Below are positions 8,252 through 17,086 of a stretch of DNA of 64,000 nucleotides, piece after piece. The notes beneath the pieces are model-generated. The model made no database searches. It was not told where the DNA came from and saw only the letters and a program-made list of their open reading frames with translations. The stretch lies in assembly GCF_021696945.1 (NCBI RefSeq), contig NZ_JACYHE010000015.1:37514-101513 (forward strand), written 5' to 3'. Source of the DNA: Streptomyces sp. JJ36 (GTDB taxonomy: Bacteria > Actinomycetota > Actinomycetes > Streptomycetales > Streptomycetaceae). The first letter of the stretch is position 1, and the number at the start of each line of letters is the position of its first letter. Made by a program: the position numbers and the translations under genes.

Positions 8252-9040
8252 TCAGAGCGGGGTCACGTACGCGCCCGCGATCCCGCCGTCCACCAGGAAG
8301 CCGGTGGCGTTGACGAAGGAGGCGTCGTCGCTGGCGAGGAAGGCCACGGCGGCCGCGATCTCCTCCGCCTCGGCGAACCGGCCCGCCGGCACGTGCACCA
8401 GGCGCCGCCGGGCGCGCTCCGGGTCCTTGGCGAACAGCTCCTGCAGCAGCGGGGTGTTGACGGGTCCCGGGCAGAGCGCGTTCACCCGGATGCCCTCCCG
8501 GGCGAACTGGACGCCCAGTTCGCGCGACATGGCCAGCACCCCGCCCTTGGAGGCGGTGTAGCTGATCTGCGAGGTGGCGGCGCCCATCACGGCGACGAAG
8601 GAGGCGGTGTTGACGACCGAGCCGCGCCCCTGCCGGCGCATGTAGGGCAGCACCTCGCGGCAGCAGAGGTAGACGGAGGTGAGGTTGGTCTGCTGCACCC
8701 GGTGCCAGGCGTCCGGCTCCGTGCTGAGGATCGAGTCGTCGTCGGGCGGCGAGATGCCGGCGTTGTGGAAGGCGACGTCGACGGAGCCGTAGGTCTCGTG
8801 CGCGGTGCGGTAGAGGGCGGCGACCTGCCCGGCGTCGGTGACGTCGGCCGCCACGAAGAGGCCGCCGGTCTCCTCGGCGGCGGCCTTGCCGCGCTCGGTG
8901 TCGATGTCGGCGCACACCACGTGGGCGCCCTCGGAGGCCAGCCGCCGCGCGGAGGCGAGCCCGATGCCGCTGCCCGCCCCGGTGACCACGGCGGTACGGC
9001 CCACGAGCCGCCGGCACACTGCGTCCTGGGTGCTCGTCAC
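8252..9040 (-). CDS. SDR-family alcohol dehydrogenase (predicted gamma-glutamyl-alcohol oxidation)
   Basis: 262-residue classical short-chain dehydrogenase. TGAGSGIG (20-27) and the acidic CADID after strand 2 favour NAD(H). NAG is at 93-95 and the catalytic Ser147-Tyr161-Lys165 are in place (ISYTASK). GTG 9040 overlaps the stop of the aldehyde dehydrogenase by 4 bp, so it is the third gene of a translationally coupled glnA4-ALDH-SDR unit. From context it probably oxidises the alcohol end of a gamma-glutamylated amino-alcohol to the aldehyde; this is inference. As a lone gene it would only be called an SDR oxidoreductase. Confidence 0.9.
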   Translation of the reverse strand: MTSTQDAVCRRLVGRTAVVTGAGSGIGLASARRLASEGAHVVCADIDTERGKAAAEETGGLFVAADVTDAGQVAALYRTAHETYGSVDVAFHNAGISPPDDDSILSTEPDAWHRVQQTNLTSVYLCCREVLPYMRRQGRGSVVNTASFVAVMGAATSQISYTASKGGVLAMSRELGVQFAREGIRVNALCPGPVNTPLLQELFAKDPERARRRLVHVPAGRFAEAEEIAAAVAFLASDDASFVNATGFLVDGGIAGAYVTPL

Positions 9041-10419
9041 TGCTGCTCCTCGGTGCTCAGGAAGACGTTCTTGGTCTGGGTGAAGGCGGTGAGGGCGTCG
9101 GGACCGAGCTCGCGGCCCAGCCCGGATCGGCGATACCCCCCGAAGGGGGTGCTGTAGCGCACGCTGCTGTGCGAGTTGACGGAGAGATTGCCCGCGGCGA
9201 TGGAGCGGGAGACGCGCAGGGCGCGCCCGGCGTCCCGGGTCCACACGGACCCGGAGAGGCCGTAGTCGGTGGCGTTGGCGAGCCGGACGGCGTCGTCCTC
9301 GTCCTCGAAGGGCATGATCACGGCCACCGGCCCGAAGATCTCCTCGACGGCTGCCCGGTCCTCCGGGGCGGCCTCCAGCACCGTCGCCGGGTACCAGTAG
9401 CCGGGCCCGGCCGGGATCTCGCCGCGGATCGCGGCGGGCGCGTCCTCGGGGACGTAGGACCGTACGCGCTCCCGGTGCGCGGCGGAGATCAACGGACCCA
9501 TCCGTGTCTCCTCCGCGGCCGGGTCCCCGGCCCGGAAGGTCTTCACCGCGGCTTCCAGCAGCTCGAGGAAGCGGTCGTACACGCCGTGCTCCACCAGGAT
9601 GCGGCTGCGGGCGCAGCAGTCCTGGCCGGTGTTGTCGAGGAAGGAGGCGGGGGCGGCGGCCGCCGCGGCCTCCACGTCGGCGTCGGCGAAGACCACGTTC
9701 GGGCTCTTGCCGCCCAGTTCGAGGGTGACCGGCTTCACCTGGCGGGCGCAGGCGGCCATGATCTCCGCACCGGTCTCCGTGGAGCCGGTGAAGACCACCT
9801 TGGCGACGCCGGGGTGGCCGACGAGGGCGGTGCCGGTGACCGGGCCGTCGCCGGGGAGCGCCTGGAACAGCCCCTCCGGCAGCCCGGCCGCCAGGCCGAG
9901 TTCGGCCAGGCGCAGGGCGGTGAGCGGGGTGGCCTCGGCGGGTTTGAGCAGCACGGCGTTCCCGGCGGCCAGCGCGGGCGCGGTGCCCCAGGCGGCCACC
10001 GGCATGGGGAAGTTCCAGGGGGCGATCACGGCGACGACGCCCAGCGGCTCGGCGAAGGTGAGGTCGATCCCGCCGTCGACCGGGATCTGACGGCCGGTGA
10101 GGCGCTCCACGCCGCCCGCTGCGTAGTCGAGCAGGTCGCGGACGTTGCCGGCCTCCCAGCGGGCGTTGGTGACCGGGTGGCCGGCCTCGCGCACCTCGAG
10201 CTGCGCGAGTTCCTCGCGGTGGTCGTCGACGGCGGCGGCGAAGCGGCGCAGCAGCCGGGCCCGGTCGGCGGGCGGCAGCGCGGCCCAGCGCCGCTGTGCG
10301 GCGGCGGCCCGGGCCACCGCCGCGTCCACCTCGGCGGGCGTGGTGGCGGCGACCGTCGCGACGACCTCTTCGGTGGCGGGGTTGACGATGCGGTGCTCGT
10401 GCACGCTGTGGTTCCTCAC
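9037..10419 (-). CDS. NAD(P)-dependent aldehyde dehydrogenase
   Basis: 460-residue ALDH-superfamily enzyme with all key residues: PWNFP with Asn136, Lys159, LELGGKSPN with the general base Glu234, and GQDCCA with the catalytic Cys268. Length is typical. GTG 10419 overlaps the stop of the upstream glutamine-synthetase-like gene, and its own stop overlaps the SDR start, so three enzymes are made as one coupled unit. The expected job is oxidation of a gamma-glutamyl-aldehyde to the acid before release of glutamate. Substrate specificity cannot be read from sequence. Confidence 0.93.
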   Translation of the reverse strand: MRNHSVHEHRIVNPATEEVVATVAATTPAEVDAAVARAAAAQRRWAALPPADRARLLRRFAAAVDDHREELAQLEVREAGHPVTNARWEAGNVRDLLDYAAGGVERLTGRQIPVDGGIDLTFAEPLGVVAVIAPWNFPMPVAAWGTAPALAAGNAVLLKPAEATPLTALRLAELGLAAGLPEGLFQALPGDGPVTGTALVGHPGVAKVVFTGSTETGAEIMAACARQVKPVTLELGGKSPNVVFADADVEAAAAAAPASFLDNTGQDCCARSRILVEHGVYDRFLELLEAAVKTFRAGDPAAEETRMGPLISAAHRERVRSYVPEDAPAAIRGEIPAGPGYWYPATVLEAAPEDRAAVEEIFGPVAVIMPFEDEDDAVRLANATDYGLSGSVWTRDAGRALRVSRSIAAGNLSVNSHSSVRYSTPFGGYRRSGLGRELGPDALTAFTQTKNVFLSTEEQQ

Positions 10420-11789
10420 ATCCGTTCGAAGGAGCGGTAGCGTTCCCAGTCGGTGACCGCGGCGTCGTAGGCCTGCTGCTCGACCCGGGCCATGTGGGCG
10501 TAGTGCCGGACGACCTCCTCGCCGAAGGCGTCGCGGGCCAGCGGGCTCGCCCGCCAGCGGTCCGCGGCGTCCCGGAGGGTGGCGGGGACGCGGGCGGCGC
10601 CGGCGGTGTAGGCGTTGCCGGTGCAGGGCTCCGGCAGTTCCAGCTTCTCGTCGACGCCGTGCAGCCCGGCGGCGATCATCCCGGCCACGGCCAGATACGG
10701 GTTGACGTCGCCGCCGGGGACCCGGTTCTCCAGCCGGTGGGAGGGGCCGTGCCCGACGACCCGCAGGGCGCAGGTGCGGTTGTCCGGTCCCCAGGCGACG
10801 GCGGTGGGTGCGAAGGAGCCGGGCTGGAAGCGCTTGTAGGAGTTGATGTTGGGCGCGTAGAGGAGGGTGAGGTCCGGCAGGGCGGCGAGCTGGCCGGCGA
10901 GGAAGTGGCGCATCACCGCGGACATCCCGTACGGCGCGGTGTCGTCGGCCAGCACCGGACGGCCGTCGGCGTCGCGCAGCGACAGGTGGATGTGGCAGGA
11001 GTTACCCTCCCGCTCGTCGTACTTGGCCATGAAGGTGAGCGCCCGCCCCTCCTGGGCGGCGATCTCCTTGGCGCCGGTCTTGTAGAGCGCGTGCTGGTCG
11101 CAGGTGGTGAGGGCGTCGGCGTAGCGGAAGGCGATCTCGTGCTGGCCGAGGTTGCACTCGCCCTTGGCGGACTCCACGGTCATGCCCGCGCCGCCCATCT
11201 CGTTGCGGATGCGGCGGAGCAGCGGCTCCACGCGACCGGTGCCGAGTACCGAGTAGTCGACGTTGTACCGGTTGGCGGGGGTGAGCCCGCGGTAGCCGCC
11301 GTCCCAGGCCTGCTCGTAGGAGTCCTCGAAGAGCATGAACTCCAGCTCGGTGCCGGCGTACGCGGTCCAGCCGCGGGCGGCGAGGCGGTCGAGCTGGCGG
11401 CGCAGTATCTGCCGCGGGGAGGCCGCGACCGGGGAGCCGTCGTGCCAGGCCAGGTCGGCGGTCATCAGGGCGGTGCCGGGGGTCCAGGGGACGCGGCGCA
11501 GGGTGGCCGGATCGCCGTGCAGGGCGAAGTCGCCGTAGCCGCGCTCCCAGGAGGACATCTCGTAGCCGTCCACGGTGTTCATCTCGGCGTCGACGGCGAG
11601 GAGGTAGTTGCAGCCCTCGGTGCCGTGGGCGAGCACCTCGTCGAGGAAGAACCGGGCGGCGAACCGCTTGCCCTGGAGCCTCCCCTGCATGTCGGTGAAG
11701 GCCAGCACCACGGTGTCGGTCTCGCCCGCGGCCACGAGCCTGCGCAGCTCGTCGACGGAGAGGGGAGGATGGCGGTCGGGGTCTGCCAC
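10416..11789 (-). CDS. glnA4: GlnA4-like gamma-glutamyl(ethanol)amide synthetase
   Basis: 457-residue glutamine synthetase-like enzyme. It keeps the ATP/glutamate site: TAYAGTELEFMLF, SCHIHLSL, and APNINSYKRFQPGSFAPT followed by RVPGGDVNPYLA. It lacks the C-terminal NLYDLP adenylylation site of true GSI, and the ammonium-site region is altered (VDGYEMSSWERGYGD). Such proteins ligate glutamate to amines rather than ammonia. In S. coelicolor the gene at this position, SCO1613, was described as GlnA4, a gamma-glutamylethanolamide synthetase (from memory). GTG 11789 has a clean AGGAGG at 11796-11801; the longer open frame is a shadow of the divergent regulator. Confidence 0.85.
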   Translation of the reverse strand: MADPDRHPPLSVDELRRLVAAGETDTVVLAFTDMQGRLQGKRFAARFFLDEVLAHGTEGCNYLLAVDAEMNTVDGYEMSSWERGYGDFALHGDPATLRRVPWTPGTALMTADLAWHDGSPVAASPRQILRRQLDRLAARGWTAYAGTELEFMLFEDSYEQAWDGGYRGLTPANRYNVDYSVLGTGRVEPLLRRIRNEMGGAGMTVESAKGECNLGQHEIAFRYADALTTCDQHALYKTGAKEIAAQEGRALTFMAKYDEREGNSCHIHLSLRDADGRPVLADDTAPYGMSAVMRHFLAGQLAALPDLTLLYAPNINSYKRFQPGSFAPTAVAWGPDNRTCALRVVGHGPSHRLENRVPGGDVNPYLAVAGMIAAGLHGVDEKLELPEPCTGNAYTAGAARVPATLRDAADRWRASPLARDAFGEEVVRHYAHMARVEQQAYDAAVTDWERYRSFERM

Positions 11790-11817
11790 GGGGGCCTCCT
11801 GAGGTCGGCGGAGTTTT

Positions 11818-11837
11818 AAGGTAGTCACAGATACCTT
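11818..11837. promoter_or_regulatory. GGTA-N8-TACC dyad, candidate GntR operator 1
   Basis: AAGGTA and TACCTT form a perfect 6-bp inverted repeat around 8 bp, in the 67-bp gap between glnA4 and the divergent GntR-family gene. The inner core GGTA-N8-TACC has the same spacing as a second dyad at 12702-12717. Position and shared pattern suggest the autoregulatory and glnA4 operator for that regulator. No binding data are available. Confidence 0.5.
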
Positions 11838-11856
11838 TGATGGGGAAGTAGGCGGC

Positions 11857-12591
11857 ATGAAGAGCGTCCACGGCGGTGCGGCGGCCGACCCGCTGGCACC
11901 GGTACTGCGCCCGGTGCGGGCGGGCAACGGCTTCGAGGAGGCGCTGGAGCAGATACTCCAGGTCGTCCGGCTGGGTCTGGTCGCCCCGGGCGACCGGCTG
12001 CCGGCCGAACGCGAACTGGCCGAGCGCCTCGGGGTCAGCCGGGTGACGCTGCGCGAGGTGCTCCGGGTCCTCCAGGACGAGGGCATGGTGGTCAGCAGGC
12101 GCGGCCGGTACGGGGGCACCTTCGTCCGCGACCCGCAACCGGCGGCCGCCGGGGAGCCGGGCGCGCTCTCCGTGACGCCGGCAGAACTGGAGGACACGCT
12201 GCGGTTCCGCGAGGTGCTGGAGGCCGGCGCCGCCGGCCTCTGCGCCACGGACGGCCTGCCCCCGGACGGCGCGGAGCGGCTGCGCGCGGCGCTGGACGCC
12301 ACCCGGGACGCGGCCCCGGACGACTACCGGCGCCGGGACACCCTCTTCCACCTCACGCTGGTGGAGCTCGCCGGCTCCCCCACCCTGACCGCGCAGTACG
12401 CCGCGGTCCGCGCCCCCCTGAACGACCTGCTGAACCGCATCCCGCTGCTGGTGCGGAACCTGGAACACGCGCAGCAGCAGCACACCGCCCTGGTGGAGGC
12501 GGTGCTCGCGGGTGACGCGGAGGGCGCCCGGGAGGTGGCGCGGGAGCACTGCGCCGGCACCGCGGCGCTGCTCCGCGGGTTCCTTGCTTGA
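11857..12591 (+). CDS. FadR-subfamily GntR transcriptional regulator
   Basis: 244 residues. The N-terminal winged helix-turn-helix (about 20-85) contains LPAERELAERLGVSRVTLREVLRVLQDEGMV; the C-terminal FCD all-helical ligand domain (about 105-235) contains FHLTLVELAGSPTL and HTALVEAVLAGDAEGA. The Asp/His metal ligands typical of FCD proteins appear to be present (FHLTL, EHCAG). It sits between the glnA4 arm and the permease/hydrolase arm and is the obvious pathway regulator. The inducer is probably the amine substrate or its gamma-glutamyl derivative (inference). Confidence 0.92.
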   Translation: MKSVHGGAAADPLAPVLRPVRAGNGFEEALEQILQVVRLGLVAPGDRLPAERELAERLGVSRVTLREVLRVLQDEGMVVSRRGRYGGTFVRDPQPAAAGEPGALSVTPAELEDTLRFREVLEAGAAGLCATDGLPPDGAERLRAALDATRDAAPDDYRRRDTLFHLTLVELAGSPTLTAQYAAVRAPLNDLLNRIPLLVRNLEHAQQQHTALVEAVLAGDAEGAREVAREHCAGTAALLRGFLA

Positions 12592-12700
12592 CCGGCCTGA
12601 CCGGCCCGTCTGCCGGCCGGCGGCTGCCGGGCCCGCCGCCGGGGGCCGCTGCGCCACGAGTTCCGTCCGGGGGTCTTGCGGACCTCTGCACCGAGCGCAA

Positions 12701-12718
12701 TGGTATGGGACCACACCA
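12701..12718. promoter_or_regulatory. TGGT...ACCA dyad, candidate GntR operator 2
   Basis: TGGTATGGGACCACACCA is an imperfect 18-bp palindrome lying 26 bp before the permease start. Its core GGTA-N8-CACC repeats the pattern and spacing of the dyad at 11818. This points to separate control of the permease-hydrolase pair by the same regulator. Confidence 0.5.
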
Positions 12719-12743
12719 AAAGAGCTCAGGGCAGGAGCCGCTC

Positions 12744-14228
12744 ATGGCCGAGGAAACCGGAACCCGTGCCCCCGGACCCGCCGTCCCCGCCGGCGGCGGC
12801 GCCCCCGGCTCGCCGCCCGGGGACGCCTACCTCCAGCGGCGGTCGCTGCGGCGCGGCAGCGCCGGCTGGCTGCTGCTGACCGGGCTCGGCGTGGCCTACG
12901 TCGTCTCCGGCGACTACGCCGGGTGGAACTTCGGCCTCGCCGAGGGCGGCTTCGGCGGGCTGGCCGTCGCCACCGTGCTGATGGGCGCGATGTACACGTG
13001 CATGGTCTTCTCGCTGGCCGAGCTCGCCTCCGTACTGCCGACCGCCGGCGGCGGCTACGGCTTCGCCCGCCGTGCCCTGGGGACCTGGGGCGGCTTCCTG
13101 ACCGGCACCGCCATCCTCATCGAGTACGTCCTGGCGCCGGCCGCGATCTCCGTCTTCATCGGCGGCTATGTCGAGTCCCTCGGGCTGTTCGGGCTGGAGT
13201 CCGGCTGGCCCGTCTACCTCGCCTGCTTCGCGCTCTTCATCGGCGTCCACCTGTGGGGCGTCGGGGAGGCGCTGCGCTTCAGCTTCGTGGTGACCGGGAT
13301 CGCGGTGGCCGCACTGCTGGTCTTCTGCGCCGGTGCCCTGGCCCACTTCGACGCCGGCGCGCTCGACGACATCCCCGTCGACCACGCCGCCGCGGGGTCG
13401 AGCTCCTGGCTTCCCTTCGGCCTGCTGGGCATCTGGGCGGCCTTCCCGTTCGGCATGTGGTTCTTCCTCGGCATCGAGGGAGTGCCGCTCGCCGCGGAGG
13501 AGGCCAGGGACCCCGTACGGTCGCTGCCGCGGGCGATGGCCCTGGCCATCGGCGTCCTGGTGGTGCTGGCACTGCTGACCCTGCTGCCCGCGGCGGGCGC
13601 GGCCGGCTCCGACGCGCTGAAGGACGCGGACAACCCGCTGGTGGCCGCGCTGGAGACGGCCTCCGGCGGAAACTCCACGGTGCTCAGCCGCATCGTGAAC
13701 TACGCGGGACTGGCGGGGCTGGTGGCCTCCTTCTTCTCCCTGATCTACGCCGGTTCCCGGCAGCTCTTCGCGCTCTCCCGGGCCGGCTACCTGCCGCGCT
13801 TCCTGTCCCTGACCAGCCGGCGCAAGGCGCCCTGGCTGGGCCTGGTGGTGCCGGGGGCCGTCGGCTTCGGGCTGGCCGCGGCCACCGGCGACGGCGCCCG
13901 GATGCTGAACATCGCGGTCTTCGGCGCCTCGGTCTCCTACGTCCTGATGTCCCTCTCGCACATCGTGCTCCGCCGCCGGGAACCCGCTCTGCACCGCCCC
14001 TACCGCACCCCGGGCGGGACGGTCACCTCCTCGGTGGCCTTCGTGCTGGCCTGCGCGGCCGTCGTCGCCACCTTCCTGGTGGACCCGGAGGCGGCGGGCA
14101 TCGCGCTGGTCCTCTACGTCGTGGCCGTCGGCTACTTCACCTTCTACAGCCGGCACCGGCTGGTGGCCACGGCGCCCGAGGAGGAGTTCGCCGCGCTGGC
14201 CGAGGCCGAGGCGGAGCTGGAACGCTGA
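12744..14228 (+). CDS. APC-family permease, ethanolamine/amino acid type
   Basis: 494 residues with about 12 transmembrane helices. The features match the amino acid-polyamine-organocation superfamily, nearest the Eat ethanolamine permeases: GLGVAYVVSGDYAGWNFGL in helix 1, SVLPTAGGGYGFARRALG after helix 2, and FPFGMWFFLGIEGVPLAAEEARDPVRSLPRA. ATG 12744 follows AGGAGC; the frame is open upstream but without protein-like sequence. A 152-bp gap with its own dyad separates it from the regulator gene. It is inferred to import the amine that GlnA4 glutamylates. Confidence 0.87.
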   Translation: MAEETGTRAPGPAVPAGGGAPGSPPGDAYLQRRSLRRGSAGWLLLTGLGVAYVVSGDYAGWNFGLAEGGFGGLAVATVLMGAMYTCMVFSLAELASVLPTAGGGYGFARRALGTWGGFLTGTAILIEYVLAPAAISVFIGGYVESLGLFGLESGWPVYLACFALFIGVHLWGVGEALRFSFVVTGIAVAALLVFCAGALAHFDAGALDDIPVDHAAAGSSSWLPFGLLGIWAAFPFGMWFFLGIEGVPLAAEEARDPVRSLPRAMALAIGVLVVLALLTLLPAAGAAGSDALKDADNPLVAALETASGGNSTVLSRIVNYAGLAGLVASFFSLIYAGSRQLFALSRAGYLPRFLSLTSRRKAPWLGLVVPGAVGFGLAAATGDGARMLNIAVFGASVSYVLMSLSHIVLRRREPALHRPYRTPGGTVTSSVAFVLACAAVVATFLVDPEAAGIALVLYVVAVGYFTFYSRHRLVATAPEEEFAALAEAEAELER

Positions 14229-14286
14229 ACCGCAACCCCGGACGACGGCGCGCCCCGAGGCCCCGTCACCGCAGAAGGGATCCCGC

Positions 14287-14997
14287 ATGCCCGGACCGCT
14301 CATCGGCCTCAGCACCTATCTGGAGGAAGAGGCCCGCTGGGGCGTGTGGCGGCAGCCCGCCGCGCTGCTGCCCGCCGGCTACCACCGGCTGGTGCAGGCC
14401 GCGGGCGGCCTCGCCGTGCTCCTGCCGCCGGACCCCGCGCCGGGCGCGGCCGCCGCCGCCGTCGCCCGGCTGGACGGGCTGGTGATCGCGGGCGGCCCGG
14501 ACGTCGACCCTGCCCGCTACGGCGCCTCCCGGGACCCGCGGACCGGCCCCCCGGCGCCGGAACGGGACGCCTGGGAGCTGGCCCTGATCGGGGCGGCCCT
14601 GGAGAGCGGGCTGCCGCTGCTCGGCGTCTGCCGGGGCATGCAGCTCCTCAACGTCGCCTGCGGCGGCACCCTGGTGCAGCACCTGGAGGGTCACGGCGGG
14701 CCGCCCGGCGGGCCCGCCGGGGTCTTCGCCGAGCACACGGTGGTGCCGGTGCCCGGCACCGAGCTGGCGCGCCTGCTGCCGGAGCCGGTCGCCGTACCGG
14801 CCTACCACCACCAGGCCGTCGACCGCCTCGGCTCCGGCCTGGTGGCGGGGGCGCGGGCGGAGGACGGAACGGTGGAGGCGCTGGAGGCGCCCGGCGCCGG
14901 AGGCTGGACGCTGGCGGTCCAGTGGCACCCGGAGGCGGGCACGGACCTGCGCGTTCTCCGCGCGCTCACCGGCCGCGCCGCAGCCCGCCGGGGCTGA
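14287..14997 (+). CDS. Gamma-glutamyl hydrolase, class I amidotransferase (PuuD-like)
   Basis: 236-residue peptidase C26 / class I glutamine amidotransferase domain. The nucleophile is Cys115 in GVCRGMQLLN, with His214 and Glu216 in QWHPEAG completing the triad. LVIAGGPDVDPARYG is the family's oxyanion strand. PuuD in E. coli splits gamma-glutamyl-GABA. Here, beside glnA4, ALDH and SDR genes, it would release glutamate from the oxidised gamma-glutamyl compound, for example gamma-glutamylglycine from ethanolamine. It starts 58 bp after the permease and is probably co-transcribed. Confidence 0.9.
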   Translation: MPGPLIGLSTYLEEEARWGVWRQPAALLPAGYHRLVQAAGGLAVLLPPDPAPGAAAAAVARLDGLVIAGGPDVDPARYGASRDPRTGPPAPERDAWELALIGAALESGLPLLGVCRGMQLLNVACGGTLVQHLEGHGGPPGGPAGVFAEHTVVPVPGTELARLLPEPVAVPAYHHQAVDRLGSGLVAGARAEDGTVEALEAPGAGGWTLAVQWHPEAGTDLRVLRALTGRAAARRG

Positions 14998-15249
14998 TCG
15001 CGCCGTCCAGGCACGGGCCCCGGAGACCGCCGGGACCCGCCTGCCGCACCGTCCGGGGGCAGCCCCGCGGCGGCCGGGAACGCCTGTCACGCGTTCGGCC
15101 GCGCCCGGTCCCCCGGTCCGCAACGGCGGGCCGGTCCCCCGCCACGGCAGCCGGCCGCGGGCAGCGCGGCCACGGTGGCCACGCCGGCGTACGGCGCCCG
15201 GGCGGCCGCACCACCGCGCTGTGGTCGAGCCGCCCCTGCGGCCGCCCGC

Positions 15250-16020
15250 TCAGCGCAACGCCGCGCGCACGGCCGCGGCGAGGACGCGGGGCGCCTCCCG
15301 CAGCGAGGGGCCGTACCAGGTCAGGTACCGGCCGTCGACCAGCGCCGCCGGCATTCCGGGGAACGCCTCCGGCCCGTCGTCCGCCGTGAAGCGGTACGGC
15401 TCGTCGGGCAGCACCACGAGCCCGGCGCGCCCCGGCGCGGCCAGCTCGGCCAGGGGGACCCGCGGGTAGCGCTCGGCGTGCCCGGCGTAGACGTTCCGTA
15501 CGCCCAGACGGGCCAGCAGATCCCCGGCGAAGGTGTCCCGGCCGAGCACCATCCACGGCCGCCGCCACACCGGCACCACCGCGGACACCGCGAACTCCGC
15601 GCGGAGCCCGTGCCACGCTGCGGCCGCCTCCTCCAGCCAGGCCGGGGCGGGCTGTCCGCACCCGTCGACGAGCACCCGCCGCAGCTCCGCGAACGCCTGC
15701 GGGAGCGTGCGGATCTCCGTGACGAGCACCCGGAGCCCGGCCGCGCGCAGCGCCTCCAGGTCGGGGGCGCGGTTCTCCTCCTCGTTGGCGAGAACGAGGT
15801 CCGGCGCGAGCGCCGTGATCCGCTCCAGGTCCGGGTTCTTGGTGCCGCGCACCCGGGCCACGTCCAGCCCGGCCGGGTGGGTGCACCAGTCGGTCGCCCC
15901 CACCAGCAGCTCCGGCCGCGTCGCGGCCACCGCCTCGGTAAGCGAGGGGACCAGGGAGACGACGCGGCGCACACCGCCGCCGCGCCGTCCGGACGGGTGT
16001 GCGGTATCGAGGGCGGCCAT
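15250..16020 (-). CDS. Helical-backbone metal receptor (BtuF/TroA-like fold)
   Basis: 256 residues resembling the cobalamin/siderophore binding-protein fold: RVVSLVPSLTEAVAAT, VGATDWCTHPAGL, GTKNPDLERITALAPDLVLANEEENR in lobe 1; a long linking helix; FAGDLLARLGVRNVYAG and DEPYRFTADD in lobe 2. There is no signal peptide or lipobox, so it is probably cytosolic, unlike ABC receptors. No transporter genes are adjacent. It may bind a corrinoid or metal ligand, but the ligand is unknown. Confidence 0.82.
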   Translation of the reverse strand: MAALDTAHPSGRRGGGVRRVVSLVPSLTEAVAATRPELLVGATDWCTHPAGLDVARVRGTKNPDLERITALAPDLVLANEEENRAPDLEALRAAGLRVLVTEIRTLPQAFAELRRVLVDGCGQPAPAWLEEAAAAWHGLRAEFAVSAVVPVWRRPWMVLGRDTFAGDLLARLGVRNVYAGHAERYPRVPLAELAAPGRAGLVVLPDEPYRFTADDGPEAFPGMPAALVDGRYLTWYGPSLREAPRVLAAAVRAALR

Positions 16021-16100
16021 GGGGGCACCGTACGCCGTCGCGCACCGGCCCCGCGCCCCGCCCGGCCCCGGCTGTCACCGCCGTACGGCATGATCGGGGC

Positions 16101-17033
16101 GTGACGACTTCACGGACTGCTCGCCTGATGCTGCTGGACACCGCGTCCCTCTACTTCCGTGCCTACTTCGGGGTGCCGGAGTCGGTGCGGGCCCCCGACG
16201 GCACCCCGGTCAACGCGGTGCGCGGGTTGCTGGACTTCATCGCCCGGCTGGTGCAGGACCACCGCCCGGACGCCCTGGTGGCCTGCATGGACTTCGACTG
16301 GCGCCCGCAGTGGCGGGTCGAGCTGATCCCCTCCTACAAGGCGCACCGGGTGGCGGAGGAGGCCGCGGAGGGGCCCGACACGGAGGAGGTGCCGGACACC
16401 CTCTCGCCGCAGGTGCCGGTGATCGACGAGGTGCTGGACGCGCTGGGCATCGCCCGGGTGGGCGCGGAGGGGTACGAGGCGGACGACGTCATCGGGACCC
16501 TGACCCGCCGGGCGGACGGGCCGGTCGACATCGTCACCGGGGACCGCGATCTGTTCCAGCTCGTCGACGACGCCCGTGCGGTCCGGGTGCTCTATCCCGT
16601 GAAGGGGATGGGGAACCTCACCGTCATGGACGAGGCCGCACTGCACGAGAAGTACGGCGTGGACGGGCCGCGGTACGCCGAACTGGCCCTGCTCCGCGGC
16701 GACCCCAGCGACGGGCTCCCGGGAGTGCCCGGCATCGGCGAGAAGACGGCGGCGAAGCTGCTGACCGCGCACGGGGATCTGGCGGGCGTCCTGGCGGCGG
16801 CCGCCGACCCCGGCTCGAAGCTCACCCCCGCGCAGCGGCGGCGGCTGGAGGAGGCGCGCCCGTATCTGGCGGTGGCGCCGCGGGTGGTCCGGGTGGCCGA
16901 CGACGTGCCGCTGCCCGGCTTCGAGTCCGCGCTGCCGGCGGCGCCCCGGGACCCGCGCGCACTGGAGTCCCTGGCCGTCCGCTGGGGGCTGGGCGGCTCG
17001 CTGGAGCGGCTGCGCACGGTGCTCGGCGGCTGA
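16101..17033 (+). CDS. 5'-3' exonuclease (PolI N-domain/FEN family)
   Basis: 310-residue stand-alone homologue of the DNA polymerase I 5' nuclease domain. LMLLDTASLYFRAYFG gives the first metal-ligand Asp; CMDFDWRPQWR and LIPSYKAHR follow; GYEADDVIGTL and VTGDRDLFQLV supply the acidic cluster; GDPSDGLPGVPGIGEKTAAKLL is the helix-hairpin-helix DNA-binding motif. It probably removes flaps or RNA primers. GTG 16101 was preferred; ATG at 16128 is possible. The gene diverges from the receptor-fold gene. Confidence 0.9.
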   Translation: MTTSRTARLMLLDTASLYFRAYFGVPESVRAPDGTPVNAVRGLLDFIARLVQDHRPDALVACMDFDWRPQWRVELIPSYKAHRVAEEAAEGPDTEEVPDTLSPQVPVIDEVLDALGIARVGAEGYEADDVIGTLTRRADGPVDIVTGDRDLFQLVDDARAVRVLYPVKGMGNLTVMDEAALHEKYGVDGPRYAELALLRGDPSDGLPGVPGIGEKTAAKLLTAHGDLAGVLAAAADPGSKLTPAQRRRLEEARPYLAVAPRVVRVADDVPLPGFESALPAAPRDPRALESLAVRWGLGGSLERLRTVLGG

Positions 17034-17086
17034 GCCCGAGTGCGGGAGCGGCAGGCGCGCGGTGGAGGCGGAGCAGGAGACGGCGC

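Noticed and set aside
12396..12745. Open frames antisense to the GntR regulator gene
   Set aside because: Low-complexity Arg/Pro/Ala translations without ribosome-binding sites; they are shadows of the regulator and its downstream spacer.
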